64,000 nucleotides of DNA, taken from positions 405,955-469,954 of the forward strand of contig NZ_JAQFIF010000004.1 in NCBI RefSeq assembly GCF_029504395.1, given 5' to 3'. This document shows, piece after piece, positions 27,621 to 36,315 of the stretch (within the stretch, counting starts at the first letter, position 1; each line of letters starts with the position of its first letter). The translations under genes and the position numbers were made by a program. Under the pieces are notes generated by a model. The model was not told the DNA's origin and did no database searches. It was given only the letters and a program-made list of their open reading frames with translations. Source of the stretch: Arthrobacter sp. ES3-54. Lineage in GTDB: Bacteria > Actinomycetota > Actinomycetes > Actinomycetales > Micrococcaceae.

Positions 27621-28859
27621 GTGCCTAGCGTTCTTCCTCTCGGTGACCCGGCGCCGCCGGACGGGCTCCTGCCCGCCCAGGCGCGCGAGGGCGCCGATCA
27701 GCGCGCCTTCGGGCTGTACGTGCACATCCCGTTCTGTGCGGTCCGGTGCGGGTACTGCGACTTCAACACGTACACCGCCACCGAGTTGGGCGGCGGGGCC
27801 TCTCAGGACGCCTACGCCGCCACAGCGATCGCGGAAGTGGATTTCGCCGCCGAGGTCCTGAAGCGCAGCGGCCTGCCCGCGCGCCCGCTCAGTACGGTCT
27901 TTTTTGGCGGCGGCACGCCCACGCTGCTGCCGGCCGAGGACCTGGCGCGCATCCTCACGGCCGCGATCGGCGCCTGGGGCCTGCAGCCCGGGGCCGAGGT
28001 GACCACTGAGGCAAACCCGGATTCCGTCACCCCCGAATCACTGGAGCTACTCGCCGACGCCGGGTTCACGCGCGTGTCCTTCGGCATGCAGTCGGCCGTG
28101 CCGCACGTCCTGAAGGTCCTGGACCGCACCCACACGCCCAGCCGGGTGCCCGAAGTGGTGCAGTGGGCGCGGGATGCGGGGCTCGCGGTCAGCCTCGACC
28201 TAATTTACGGGACGCCGGGGGAGTCGCTGGAGGACTGGCGCTGCTCGCTCGAGACGGCACTGTCCTACGCCCCCGACCACATTAGCGCCTACGCCCTGAT
28301 TGTTGAGGATGGCACCAAGCTTGCGGCGCAGATCCGCCGCGGCGAAGTGCCGGGAATCGACGACGACGACCACGCCGCCAAATACGAACTCGCCGACGAG
28401 CTGATTTCCGCGGCCGGGCTCACCTGGTACGAGGTCAGCAACTGGTCCCGCACTCCCGGTCAGGCCTGCCGGCACAACCTCGCCTACTGGCGGGGGGATG
28501 ACTGGTGGGGCATCGGCCCCGGAGCGCACTCGCACGTGGGAGGCGTGCGGTGGTGGAACGTCAAGCACCCCACCGCCTACGCCAACCGCCTCGGCGCCGG
28601 GGTCTCACCCGCCGCCGGACGCGAAACGCTGGACACCGAAACCCGCAACGTGGAACGCGTCATGCTCGAGGCCCGGCTGAACTCCGGACTGGACATCCCG
28701 AGCCTGGGCGGCCTGGGGGACACCGGCCGGCACGCCGTCGCGGGTCTGATTGCCGACGGCCTGGTGGATCCCGCGGCCGCTTTCAAGGGCCGGCTCATCC
28801 TCACGCTCAAGGGCCGGCTGCTGGCCGACGCCGTGGTCCGCAGGATCCTGCCGGATTGA
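27621..28859 (+). CDS. hemW: HemW, radical-SAM heme chaperone
   Basis: HemW is related to coproporphyrinogen III dehydrogenase HemN but acts as a heme-binding chaperone. The 4Fe-4S/SAM motif is HIPFCAVRCGYCDFN near residue 35-50, with the CxxxCxxC spacing followed by F, as in HemW. FFGGGTPTLL, SFGMQSAVPHVL and the C-terminal HemN_C domain are present; 412 residues is typical. The GTG at 27621 (VPSVLPLGDPAPPDG) is chosen over a TTG nine codons earlier because it gives the standard start. It is next to lepA, as in most Gram-positive bacteria. Confidence 0.94.
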   Translation: MPSVLPLGDPAPPDGLLPAQAREGADQRAFGLYVHIPFCAVRCGYCDFNTYTATELGGGASQDAYAATAIAEVDFAAEVLKRSGLPARPLSTVFFGGGTPTLLPAEDLARILTAAIGAWGLQPGAEVTTEANPDSVTPESLELLADAGFTRVSFGMQSAVPHVLKVLDRTHTPSRVPEVVQWARDAGLAVSLDLIYGTPGESLEDWRCSLETALSYAPDHISAYALIVEDGTKLAAQIRRGEVPGIDDDDHAAKYELADELISAAGLTWYEVSNWSRTPGQACRHNLAYWRGDDWWGIGPGAHSHVGGVRWWNVKHPTAYANRLGAGVSPAAGRETLDTETRNVERVMLEARLNSGLDIPSLGGLGDTGRHAVAGLIADGLVDPAAAFKGRLILTLKGRLLADAVVRRILPD

Positions 28860-28917
28860 GCGGGCCGACCCGGGCACTACAGCCCAGCCGGACACAGCGT
28901 TGCAGCCGCACATGAAA

Positions 28918-28956
28918 AGAGCCGGCCGCTAGCCCTGACGGGCAGCGGCCGGCTCT
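28918..28956. terminator. Bidirectional terminator between hemW and the DUF4870 gene
   Basis: AGAGCCGGCCGCT (28918-28930) pairs with AGCGGCCGGCTCT (28944-28956); an inner GCCC/GGGC extends it. It separates two convergent genes. Confidence 0.8.
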
Positions 28957-28977
28957 CTTGCTTGCGTCCGGGCTGGG

Positions 28978-29397
28978 CTACTTGATCCAGCGCAGGTTGA
29001 ACTCGTAGCGGTGCGGCTGGCCGCGGTTGACGTGGATGCCTGCCGCCACCGAGAAGCACGTCACGGCGATCCAGATCACCGTGGCGAGCACGGCGAAGAG
29101 GTTGCCCACCACGGGAATGAAGACGAGCAGATTGGCGAGCACCGCGGCGAGGGTCGGCGGCAGCGTGAAATTGAGGGCTTCCTTGGATTCCTGCGCCGTG
29201 AACGGGCCGCGGTCCTTGAAGATCAGATAGATCAGCAGCGACGGCACGCAGCCCAGGATGCCGCCGAAGTGCGCCAGCGTGGCCCACTGCCGGTCCTCGC
29301 TGGCCGTCAGCGGGAGTGCATTTGCCGGAACGCCATGGTACGGGGGCTGACCCTGGCCGGCCTGGTTGCCCGTCTGTTCGCGTGCGTTATCTGCCAC
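28978..29397 (-). CDS. DUF4870-type membrane protein
   Basis: The 139-residue protein has a polar, Gln/Gly-rich N-terminus (about 35 residues) and three to four membrane segments (LAHFGGILGCVPSLLIYLIF, LPPTLAAVLANLLVFIPVVG, LFAVLATVIWIAVTCFSVAAG). The segment KDRGPFTAQESKEALNFTL between the first two helices is the hallmark of DUF4870/Tic20-like proteins. Function is not known. The start is a GTG at 29397. It is monocistronic and ends at the shared terminator with hemW. Confidence 0.85.
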   Translation of the reverse strand: MADNAREQTGNQAGQGQPPYHGVPANALPLTASEDRQWATLAHFGGILGCVPSLLIYLIFKDRGPFTAQESKEALNFTLPPTLAAVLANLLVFIPVVGNLFAVLATVIWIAVTCFSVAAGIHVNRGQPHRYEFNLRWIK

Positions 29398-29540
29398 GGT
29401 GAAGCCCTTCGGATTGCGGTGATGCGTTGCTGCCTGGGTTGTGCTGGACTAGCCGGAACCGTGCTGGGAGCGCGGCCGCCGTTCCAAGAATACTTGCTCC
29501 GGCGCGGAAATGGAGATCAGGGAGCGTCCGCCGCGGCAAA

Positions 29541-30392
29541 CTAGGGCACGGTGAGGAAGTCAATGACCTCTTCCACGCGGCCCAGCAGGGACGCCTCCAG
29601 GTCTGCATAGCTGCGGACAGCCCCCAACAGTTTCTGCCAGCCGAGGCCGACGTCCTCCTTTGTGGAGTGGGGCCACCCGAAAGCCATCAGGATGCCTGTC
29701 TTCCAGTCGACGCCGCGGGGGATCACGGGCCACTTTTCGATACCCAGGACCGCAGGCCGGATGGCCTGCCACACATCCACATAGGGGTGGCCCACAATCA
29801 GGACGTTGCCGGCGGCGCCCGGTGACGCCATAACGGCGTCGGCGATCCGTGACTCCTTGGAGTTGGGCACCAGGTGGTCCACGAGGACGCCGAGGCGGCG
29901 GCCGGGGCCCGGACCGAACTCCGCCACGGCGCCCGCGAGGTCGTCGATGCCGTGCAGGGGTTCGACGACGATGCCCTCCACGCGGAGATCATCGCCCCAG
30001 ACCTTCTCCACCAGCTCGGCGTCGTGTTTTCCCTCCACCCAGATGCGGCTGGCCTTGGCCACCTGGGCGCGGTGCCCCGCCACCCGGACCGAGCCCGACG
30101 CCGTGCGGCCGGCACCGGCGGCCGGCGCCGCCTTCTTCGGGGCCGGCGGCATCAGCCGGATAGGCTGGCCCTCCAACAGGAAGCCGAAGCCGAGGCGGAA
30201 GGACCGGGACTTGCCCCGTCGGTCCTCCAGCGCCACCACATGCATGCCGCCGGACTTCTCCACCCGGGTCACGGCTCCCACCCAGCCGGACTGGACCTCC
30301 TCGAGGACCATCCCGCGTTCCACCGGGACCTCCGGCAACTGGGTCTTGGCGGGGGCGGACAGGTCCTGGGGTCCCCAGTTCTGGTACGACAT
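29541..30392 (-). CDS. DUF3097 family protein
   Basis: The 283-residue protein matches the actinobacterial DUF3097 family, which I recognise from WVEGKHDAELVEKVWGDDLRVEGIVVEPLHG and VDHLVPNSKESRIA. WVEGKHDAELVEKVWG looks like a TOPRIM-type strand (V-E-G-K-x-D), as in small primases and RNase M5-like proteins, so a nucleic-acid role is possible but unproven. The ATG at 30392 (MSYQNWGPQDL) is the usual start; an upstream in-frame ATG at 30575 would run into the hrcA promoter. It lies divergent from hrcA, a stable actinobacterial arrangement. Confidence 0.85.
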   Translation of the reverse strand: MSYQNWGPQDLSAPAKTQLPEVPVERGMVLEEVQSGWVGAVTRVEKSGGMHVVALEDRRGKSRSFRLGFGFLLEGQPIRLMPPAPKKAAPAAGAGRTASGSVRVAGHRAQVAKASRIWVEGKHDAELVEKVWGDDLRVEGIVVEPLHGIDDLAGAVAEFGPGPGRRLGVLVDHLVPNSKESRIADAVMASPGAAGNVLIVGHPYVDVWQAIRPAVLGIEKWPVIPRGVDWKTGILMAFGWPHSTKEDVGLGWQKLLGAVRSYADLEASLLGRVEEVIDFLTVP

Positions 30393-30585
30393 CTCTACAC
30401 GCTTACTTTGCACTCGGAATGTACGGCGGTCGGTGGAACTCTCCGGGTCCGGAACCGGGCCGCGGTGGCGCGGCAACGGCAGCGGCTGCCACTGTCCCGG
30501 CACCTGCGTGACGGGAATCGCGGCCCCGCGGGCCACGCCTGGAGCGAATCCAATGCTAACAACGCGGCGACTCATATTAGACTGG

Positions 30586-30612
30586 TTAGCACTTAGGCAT
30601 GTCGAGTGCTAA
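30586..30612. promoter_or_regulatory. CIRCE operator for HrcA
   Basis: TTAGCACTT (30586-30594), nine spacer bases, then GAGTGCTAA (30604-30612) match the CIRCE consensus with one mismatch in the left arm. It lies 110 bp upstream of hrcA, overlapping the likely transcription start after CATATTAG, so HrcA should repress its own operon and dnaJ and release it on heat shock. Confidence 0.93.
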
Positions 30613-30721
30613 CCCTTGTCCCAAAGACGGCCGTCTCTGTATTACCTCTGGTACTACTTCTGGACGCGAACGGGACAACGCGGGCGGCACCGGCTGCGGG
30701 ACCGTCGATTGGAGGTGGAGC

Positions 30722-31735
30722 GTGAGCGAACCGCGCAAACTCGAAGTGCTGCGCGCCATCGTGGAGGACTACGTCCATTCGCGTGAGCCCGTTGGTTCCA
30801 AAGCGCTCGTCGAGCGGCATCATCTCGGCGTGTCCAGCGCCACGATCCGAAATGACATGGCGGCGCTGGAAGACGAAGGCCTGATCACGGCGCCGCACAC
30901 CAGCGCCGGCCGGATCCCCACCGACAAGGGCTACCGGCTCTTCGTCGACCAGATCTCAGCGGTGAAGCCGTTGTCCCAGGCCGAGCGCCGGGCCATCCAG
31001 GCGTTGCTGGAAGGATCCGAGGACCTCGACGACATCCTCGACCGGACCGTGAGGCTCCTCTCCCACCTGACCAACCAGGTCGCCGTCGTGCAGTATCCGC
31101 TCCTCAGCCGCGCCAGGGTGCGGCACATAGAGTTTGTGCTGCTCGCCCCCCGGAAGGTGCTGATTGTCCTCATCGCGGACACCGGCAAAGTGGAGCAGCG
31201 CGTCATCGACGTCGGGCAGGACATTCCCGACGACGCCCTTGCGGAGCTGCGCACGCGCTTCCTGGCGAGCCTCTCCGGAACCCCGCTGAGCCTGTTGCCC
31301 CAGCTGCTGCCCGCCGTCGTCGCCAGCGGCCCGCCCGCGCGCCGTGGTCCGGCGCAGGCGCTGGCCCGCGGCCTGGAGGCCCTGGCCACCAGCAGCCGCG
31401 AAGAGCGCATGGTCATGGCCGGGACGGCGAATCTGGCGCGATCCAATGTGGACTTTCCGCTCAGCATCGGCCCCGTGCTGGAGGCGCTCGAGGAGCAGGT
31501 GGTAATGCTCCGCCTGCTCAGCGAAATGGCCGAAGACCCGCGCGGTGTTACCGTCAGCATCGGCCGGGAAAACCCCTACGACGGTCTCGCCGAGGCCTCG
31601 GTGGTGGCCACCGCCTACGGGCCGGACGCCACGGCCAAGGTCGGCGTCCTTGGACCCACCCGGATGGACTATCCAACCACCATGGCCGCCGTCCGCGCGG
31701 TGGCCCGTTACCTTTCGAGGATCCTGGGGCCCTGA
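30722..31735 (+). CDS. hrcA: Heat-inducible transcription repressor HrcA
   Basis: HrcA binds CIRCE and represses chaperone genes; it needs GroEL to fold, so heat relieves repression. The 337 residues begin with a winged helix ([40 protein letters not shown]) followed by the GAF-like domain ([19 protein letters not shown]) and the C-terminal [10 protein letters not shown] signature. The GTG at 30722 follows GGAGGTGGAG. The 5' untranslated stretch carries the CIRCE. It is followed by dnaJ and rsmE in an apparent operon. Confidence 0.97.
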   Translation: MSEPRKLEVLRAIVEDYVHSREPVGSKALVERHHLGVSSATIRNDMAALEDEGLITAPHTSAGRIPTDKGYRLFVDQISAVKPLSQAERRAIQALLEGSEDLDDILDRTVRLLSHLTNQVAVVQYPLLSRARVRHIEFVLLAPRKVLIVLIADTGKVEQRVIDVGQDIPDDALAELRTRFLASLSGTPLSLLPQLLPAVVASGPPARRGPAQALARGLEALATSSREERMVMAGTANLARSNVDFPLSIGPVLEALEEQVVMLRLLSEMAEDPRGVTVSIGRENPYDGLAEASVVATAYGPDATAKVGVLGPTRMDYPTTMAAVRAVARYLSRILGP

Positions 31736-31812
31736 CGGCCCCGGGACCAACGCGACTTCTTGCCCCACAGGCAGTGCCCCACCGGCAGTACAAAAAGGAA
31801 GAGATACAAACT

Positions 31813-32943
31813 TTGACCAGCCACTATGACGTTCTTGGAGTCTCCCGCGACGCAACGGGGGAGGAGATCAAGAAGGCCTACCGGAAACTGGCCCGGACCC
31901 TGCACCCGGACGTGAACCCGGGAGAAGACGCCTCGGACCGGTTCAAGGCCGTCACCCACGCCTATGAGGTCCTCTCCGATCCGCAGAAGCGCCGGGTGTA
32001 TGACACCACCGGCAACGAGAACGGCACCGACAACGGCTTCGGCGGCGGCAGCTACTCGGGCCAGGGCTTCGCCTTCCAAGACATCTTCGAGACCTTCTTC
32101 GGGGCGGGCGGCGGCCAGGGTGGCCCGGCGTCCCGGGTCCGCCGCGGCCAGGACGCGCTGATCAGCGTGCGGATTGACCTCCGCGACGCGGTGTTCGGCG
32201 TAAACAAGAAGCTCGAGGTTGACACGGCTGTCATCTGCCCGACGTGCGAGGGTTCCTGCTGCCGCGAGGGCACCCACCCGGTGCGCTGCGACATCTGTGG
32301 CGGCAGTGGCCAGGTCCAGCGCGCTGTGCGCTCCATCCTGGGCCAGGTCATGACCTCGGCCCCGTGCGGATCCTGTGAGGGCTTCGGCACCGTCATCAAG
32401 GACCCCTGCAACGAATGCAACGGCCAGGGCCGGATCCGCAGCCGCCGCTCACTGACCGTCAAGGTACCGGCTGGCGTTGGCACGGGCACCCGCATCCAGT
32501 TGTCCGGCCAGGGCGAGGCGGGCCCCGCCGGCGGTCCGGCCGGTGACCTGTACGTGGAGATCCGGGTCAACAACGACGCCACGTACGTCCGCGACGGCGA
32601 CGACCTGCACGCGAGCCTCAACATCCCCATGACGGCCGCGGCGCTCGGCACCGAAATTAGCCTCGACACCTTCGACGGGCAGCAGGAGATCGACGTCAGG
32701 GCCGGCACCCAGTCGGGCGAGATCATCACCCTGCGAGGCCTTGGTGTCACCCATCTGCGCGGCCACGGGCGCGGTGACCTGAAAGTGCACCTGCAGGTCG
32801 AAACGCCCGGCAAGCTCGATGCCGCCCAGGAAGACCTGCTCCGCCAACTGGCCAAGCTGCGCGGCGAACACTTCACAGCCGGAAAGCTCGCGGCCAGCGG
32901 CGGCGTCTTCGCCAAACTCCGGGACCGGCTCGGTAACCTGTAG
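31813..32943 (+). CDS. dnaJ: DnaJ co-chaperone (second actinobacterial type, hrcA-linked)
   Basis: DnaJ stimulates DnaK and hands over unfolded proteins. The 376-residue protein has a J-domain (residues 2-65, with HPD in [11 protein letters not shown]), a Gly/Phe-rich linker, four zinc-binding CxxCxGxG-type repeats at about 140-210, and a C-terminal substrate domain. The first zinc repeat reads CPTCEGSC, with Cys in place of the last Gly, and an extra Cys follows; the others ([24 protein letters not shown]) are normal. The TTG at 31813 is chosen because AGGAAGAG lies ten bases before it and translation begins directly at the J-domain. Controlled with hrcA through CIRCE. Confidence 0.95.
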   Translation: MTSHYDVLGVSRDATGEEIKKAYRKLARTLHPDVNPGEDASDRFKAVTHAYEVLSDPQKRRVYDTTGNENGTDNGFGGGSYSGQGFAFQDIFETFFGAGGGQGGPASRVRRGQDALISVRIDLRDAVFGVNKKLEVDTAVICPTCEGSCCREGTHPVRCDICGGSGQVQRAVRSILGQVMTSAPCGSCEGFGTVIKDPCNECNGQGRIRSRRSLTVKVPAGVGTGTRIQLSGQGEAGPAGGPAGDLYVEIRVNNDATYVRDGDDLHASLNIPMTAAALGTEISLDTFDGQQEIDVRAGTQSGEIITLRGLGVTHLRGHGRGDLKVHLQVETPGKLDAAQEDLLRQLAKLRGEHFTAGKLAASGGVFAKLRDRLGNL

Positions 32944-32945
32944 CG

Positions 32946-33719
32946 GTGAGTAACCCGGTCTTCTTCACCGCCCCCGGCACGTTGGACCAGCAGGTCCCCG
33001 GCTCCGCCTTCGTCTTGGAGGGCGCTGAGGCCCGCCACGCCGTCACCGTCAAGCGGATCGCCGTCGGCGAGGCCGTGGACATCGCCGACGGTGCGGGTAA
33101 ACGGCTGACCGGCACGGTGACCGCCGCCCTGCCCGGTGAGCTGACCGTCGAATGCCTCGACCTTGCCGATGAGCCGCGGCCCGGGACCCGGCTGGTCCTG
33201 GTCCAGGCCCTCGCCAAAGGCGACCGCGACGAACTTGCGGCGGAAACAGCCACCGAGCTGGGCATCGACGCCGTCATTCCCTGGCAGGCGGAGCGGTCCA
33301 TTGTGCGGTGGAAGGCTGAACGGGCCGCGAAGGCGCACGCCAAATGGCAGTCGGTGGTGACGGCAGCTGCCAAGCAGGCGCGCCGCGCCTGGATTCCGGA
33401 GGTCCGGGCGGCGGTCGACGGCGCCGGGCTGCAGGCGGCCGTGGCGGCCGCAGACCTCGCAGTCATCCTGCACGAAGATGCCGTCCGCCCGCTGCGGCAA
33501 GTACTGGAATCATGGCTGGAAACCGCGATGCCTGGCGACGCCGGGTCCCGTGAAGTGCTGCTGATCGTAGGTCCCGAGGGCGGCATCAGCCCGCGGGAGG
33601 TGACCAGGTTGTGCGACGCAGGGGCGGTCACGGCCCTGTTGGGGCACCATGTGCTGCGCTCGTCCACCGCCGGGCCCGCCGCCACCGTGCTGGCCAGCGA
33701 CGTCCTCGGCCGCTGGTGA
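32946..33719 (+). CDS. rsmE: 16S rRNA m3U1498 methyltransferase RsmE
   Basis: RsmE methylates N3 of U1498 in 16S rRNA in the assembled 30S subunit. The 257 residues have the PUA-like N-terminal domain (HAVTVKRIAVGEAVDIADG) and the SPOUT knot with LLIVGPEGGISPREV and LLGHHVLRSSTAGPAA, which form the SAM site. The GTG start lies two bases after the dnaJ stop, so the genes are co-translated. This is the usual place for rsmE in actinobacteria. Confidence 0.95.
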   Translation: MSNPVFFTAPGTLDQQVPGSAFVLEGAEARHAVTVKRIAVGEAVDIADGAGKRLTGTVTAALPGELTVECLDLADEPRPGTRLVLVQALAKGDRDELAAETATELGIDAVIPWQAERSIVRWKAERAAKAHAKWQSVVTAAAKQARRAWIPEVRAAVDGAGLQAAVAAADLAVILHEDAVRPLRQVLESWLETAMPGDAGSREVLLIVGPEGGISPREVTRLCDAGAVTALLGHHVLRSSTAGPAATVLASDVLGRW

Positions 33720-33743
33720 CCGGCAGCCGGCGTGGCGGCTTCC

Positions 33744-33828
33744 TGACGTGAAGGCTATTGGACGCGTAAGAGTATTTGATGTGCCAGGCTATTTGGCTCG
33801 CAGGACTATTTGATGCGCCAGACTATTT
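33744..33828 (-). repeat. Five tandem 17-bp units downstream of the GerMN lipoprotein gene
   Basis: Read on the minus strand, five 17-bp units start AAATAG or a close variant (starts at 33828, 33811, 33794, 33777 and 33760). Units such as AAATAGTCTGGCGCATC and AAATAGCCTGGCACATC share most positions. The first unit includes the last codon and stop of the lipoprotein gene. The unit length is not a multiple of three and no gene crosses the rest. Confidence 0.8.
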
Positions 33829-34749
33829 AACAGTGAAGCCGCGGGTGTCCTGGAACACTTCCTTGGCGCTGTCGGACGCGTCCACCTGGGACACGCGGAC
33901 TTCGTAGTTGCCCGGGCCGAGGTTCACGGACAAGGTGAACAACCCGGACTGGGTGGAGTCGGCCGAGGCGGTGGCGTTGCCGTTGAGATAGGCGGTCTTG
34001 GCGTTGTCGCCGTCGCCGTCTACCTTGAGGATCGCCCAGCGGAGCTTTCCGCCCTGGACGGTGCTCCGGCCGCTGACCTTGACCGACCCGTCGGCCACTG
34101 ACGTGCCCTCCTGCGGATCGATGATCCACACAGGTGCCACCATCCCGGCGCCGCGGGAGGTCGGCTCGCCCAGCCGGACGTGGTTGAAGGCCACGTAGTC
34201 CGTGTGACCGTCAACCAGCACAACCACCTGGGCCTGCTGTCCGGCATCGATGAGCCCCGCGCTGGCCGCGGCAGCCGTCGCCGTGTAGACGAGCTGCTGG
34301 ATGGCTCGCTCAGCCATGGCCGCATCCACGTTGCTGTTGAAGGCATCCGCGGAGACATCCACCGTGATGACATTCTTGCCGGAAATCGACGTCGCCAGCT
34401 TCTTCGGGTTCTGCCACGGCGTGAAGAAATCCGGGTCCAGCGGCGTCTGGGACATCATCACCCGAAGGGCGCGGGTGACGGGGTTGTCCTGATCCGGAAC
34501 GTCACGGAACTCGCGGTAGAGAAACGCGTTGTCGTTGCTCCTGCCGATCCAATACACCGGAGCCTTGTTCGACGTCTGGGCTGTTTCGAGCGGAGCGCTG
34601 GTGGTGGGGATGCCCGACGCCGGCACCGGAATGAGCTCCGACGGGCTGCTGGAGTTCGTGATGCCGCTCTGTGGTGTCGCCACGCAGCCGGACAGGAGGA
34701 GGGCGGCGGGCACCGCCAGCGCCAGCGCGGCGCGGCGGACGCGCCCCAC
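33823..34749 (-). CDS. GerMN-domain lipoprotein with Gmad2-like C-terminus
   Basis: The 308-residue protein has a lipobox (LLLSGC, Cys22), a Ser/Thr/Pro-rich spacer, a GerMN domain (about 65-190; YWIGRSNDNAFLYREFRDVP ... VTRALRVMMSQTPLDPD ... VDVSADAF) and a C-terminal Ig-like Gmad2 domain (VSGRSTVQGGKLRWAI ... GPGNYEVRVSQVDASDSAKEVFQDTRGF). Related proteins act in envelope assembly or sporulation, but none of those roles can be assigned here. The start is a GTG at 34749, which puts the basic residues RVRR right before the hydrophobic helix. It is probably monocistronic and is convergent with rsmE. Confidence 0.87.
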   Translation of the reverse strand: MGRVRRAALALAVPAALLLSGCVATPQSGITNSSSPSELIPVPASGIPTTSAPLETAQTSNKAPVYWIGRSNDNAFLYREFRDVPDQDNPVTRALRVMMSQTPLDPDFFTPWQNPKKLATSISGKNVITVDVSADAFNSNVDAAMAERAIQQLVYTATAAAASAGLIDAGQQAQVVVLVDGHTDYVAFNHVRLGEPTSRGAGMVAPVWIIDPQEGTSVADGSVKVSGRSTVQGGKLRWAILKVDGDGDNAKTAYLNGNATASADSTQSGLFTLSVNLGPGNYEVRVSQVDASDSAKEVFQDTRGFTVK

Positions 34750-35055
34750 CGTTGAGTGCTGAACTTCACGCTTCCTGATGCCGCTGTCCCTTCTTGCGCC
34801 CCGCGTTCCGCGGCGATGATCTGTTTGTAGCCGTCCTGGACCGCCGGTGGCCGCGCATCCTTCACCTGCCCGGAGAGCGGCCCGGCGATCCTGGGACAGC
34901 GGGATTCCAGCATGGCACACGGGCGCGGCGCGACAGCCGGGTTTCGGTCCCGGCGCCGGAACTGCAACGGGAACGATATGAGGACGATACAAAGTTGATA
35001 CCTAATTCCCGCGAGTCATAGGTTCCTAGCACCGGGGCGGAAGGCCGGCACAGGC
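34750..35055. other. Intergenic region upstream of the GerMN lipoprotein
   Basis: These 306 bp lie between the lipoprotein start and the stop of the PheS-like gene. An AT-richer patch at about 34975-35025 with minus-strand TTGTATCGT and CATATCGTT could hold the lipoprotein promoter. I see no further ORF with a ribosome-binding site. Confidence 0.4.
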
Positions 35056-36174
35056 CTATCCCGCGATCAGCTCCCGGACCGGCCCCTCGTGCAGGGCCAA
35101 GTAGACATCGTCCCGGATCTGATTCGCCTCTGGATCTGTCATGGTCCGAACGAGAGGACGCAGCACCAGACGTATCAATGCATTGGCCTGACCCTCGCAG
35201 ATACGAAGTCGTTCCTGCGCTGTTACGGGGAGATCTCTATAGGAAGTCAGGGCCAGGAGTTCGACGCTTTCCAGGTCCTCGGCCTTCGCACCTAATGCTG
35301 TTCGCACCCGGTCGCCGAGCACTTCAGTATCCATGTCCGCGGGCACCACAATGGAAATGTCTCTGCGGATGGGGGGCATTTGAGAGACCGGTTTCCAGCG
35401 GGACAGGTCCAACATCTGCTTTTCGATTCGCTCTTCGGCAGATCGCAGCAACCGGATGTCAGGGATGCCTTTGCGGAGCATCAAGGCCCGGTCCAAACCC
35501 ATCCCTAGTGCCAGTCCAGACCACCTTGCAGGGTCCAGGCCAGCTTCGGAGAAGAGATGAGGCGCCAGGAGCCCGCATTCTGCTAGTTCGAGCCACTCGC
35601 CGTCCATGAGGACATCGACCTGCAGGCCTTCTCTGGTGTAGGGATGGACGGCCGGAACTGCGCGCCATCGGGCCCCCGGAAGCACCGCCTGCACCAGCGA
35701 TCCGATCATCTCCTGCAGGTTGTCGGCGCCGAGTTGTCCGCGCGAGCTGACGCGCCACAGGTCGACCTGGTGGGGAGTTCCCACGTGGGTGCGGTCGATG
35801 CTGTCGCGTCGATAGACCAGACCGGGGACGGCCCAGAGCTCGTCCATGGAGGCATCGTCGTCCAGCGCCCGCAGCTGCGACGGGATGGAAGCCGACGTGT
35901 GGCTGCGGAGCATGACCGTAGGGCTGAGGTAGCGGGAGTATCTTTGATCCCGCGTCACGTCCGACGCGCTGAACCCCAAGCGATCGTAGTTGTCGGCCAC
36001 ACTCACCAGGGGGCTGTGGCGGACGATTCGTTGTGGCACTCCCCATTCACGGCACAGAGCGTCGATGATGCCCTGCAACAGCGTCTGCATCGCATGGGGC
36101 CGGCCGTCCGGATCTGAAAGATCGCGGATGGTCAACGCGTCGTGGAGCTCGGAGGGGCGGAGATAAGTGAGCAT
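35056..36174 (-). CDS. Stand-alone PheS-like ligase with FDX-ACB domain
   Basis: The 372-residue protein combines a class II synthetase catalytic core of the PheS type with a C-terminal ferredoxin-fold anticodon-binding domain. This is the layout of single-chain mitochondrial PheRS, not of bacterial alpha2beta2 PheRS. Core landmarks are MLRSHTSASIPSQ (88-100), motif 2 GLVYRRDSIDRTHVGTPHQV (118-137) and motif 3 GLALGMGLDRALMLRKGIPD (220-239). FDX-ACB spans about 262-362, beginning RWKPVSQMPPIRRDISIVV. The N-terminal coiled coil of PheS is absent. I recall that public annotation labels such proteins PheS-related mystery ligase (SrmL); substrate and product are unknown. A spare PheRS, another aminoacylation or amino-acid ligation are all possible. 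Confidence 0.88.
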   Translation of the reverse strand: MLTYLRPSELHDALTIRDLSDPDGRPHAMQTLLQGIIDALCREWGVPQRIVRHSPLVSVADNYDRLGFSASDVTRDQRYSRYLSPTVMLRSHTSASIPSQLRALDDDASMDELWAVPGLVYRRDSIDRTHVGTPHQVDLWRVSSRGQLGADNLQEMIGSLVQAVLPGARWRAVPAVHPYTREGLQVDVLMDGEWLELAECGLLAPHLFSEAGLDPARWSGLALGMGLDRALMLRKGIPDIRLLRSAEERIEKQMLDLSRWKPVSQMPPIRRDISIVVPADMDTEVLGDRVRTALGAKAEDLESVELLALTSYRDLPVTAQERLRICEGQANALIRLVLRPLVRTMTDPEANQIRDDVYLALHEGPVRELIAG

Positions 36175-36178
36175 GGCG

Positions 36179-36238
36179 GGTCCTCGTGTTCGGATTCGAG
36201 TGGTGGGCTATCCCCCGACTCAACCCGGCGCCAGGACC
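36179..36238 (-). promoter_or_regulatory. Possible anti-ribosome-binding-site switch before the PheS-like gene
   Basis: On the minus strand GGTCCT (36238-36233) overlaps the last base of the stop codon of the upstream ORF and is exactly complementary to AGGACC (36184-36179), which contains the GAGGA ribosome-binding site of the ligase gene. Between them GAGT/ACTC and GGG/CCC pairings shorten the gap. A ribosome finishing the upstream ORF would cover GGTCCT and free the site. This is drawn by eye. Confidence 0.45.
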
Positions 36239-36309
36239 TAGGCGCGCGCCTCAGAGCCCTCGCGACCGGAGACCGGTCGGGGGCAGATAAATCGACGCGT
36301 AGAGAGCAT
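36238..36309 (-). CDS. Leaderless 23-residue upstream ORF of the PheS-like gene
   Basis: The ATG at 36309 lies exactly six bases after a TATAGT box, so its mRNA should start with this codon. The frame begins MLSTRRFICPRP and ends with a TAG that merges into the predicted anti-ribosome-binding site. A 7-bp hairpin (CGACCGG/CCGGTCG, 36263-36279) lies within it. It has one Phe, one Cys and several Arg, and no run of one amino acid, so the sensed signal is not obvious. It could be chance, but promoter spacing and stop position argue for function. Confidence 0.5.
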   Translation of the reverse strand: MLSTRRFICPRPVSGREGSEARA

Positions 36310-36315
36310 GCGACG

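Noticed and set aside
25278..27725. An 815-codon open frame on the minus strand opposite lepA
   Set aside because: It is a mirror frame of a high-GC gene: lepA on the plus strand has full family motifs, while the minus frame has biased, repetitive composition and no domain.
33744..33828. CRISPR or attachment site
   Set aside because: The 17-bp units are contiguous without spacers, and no integrase, cas gene or tRNA is near.
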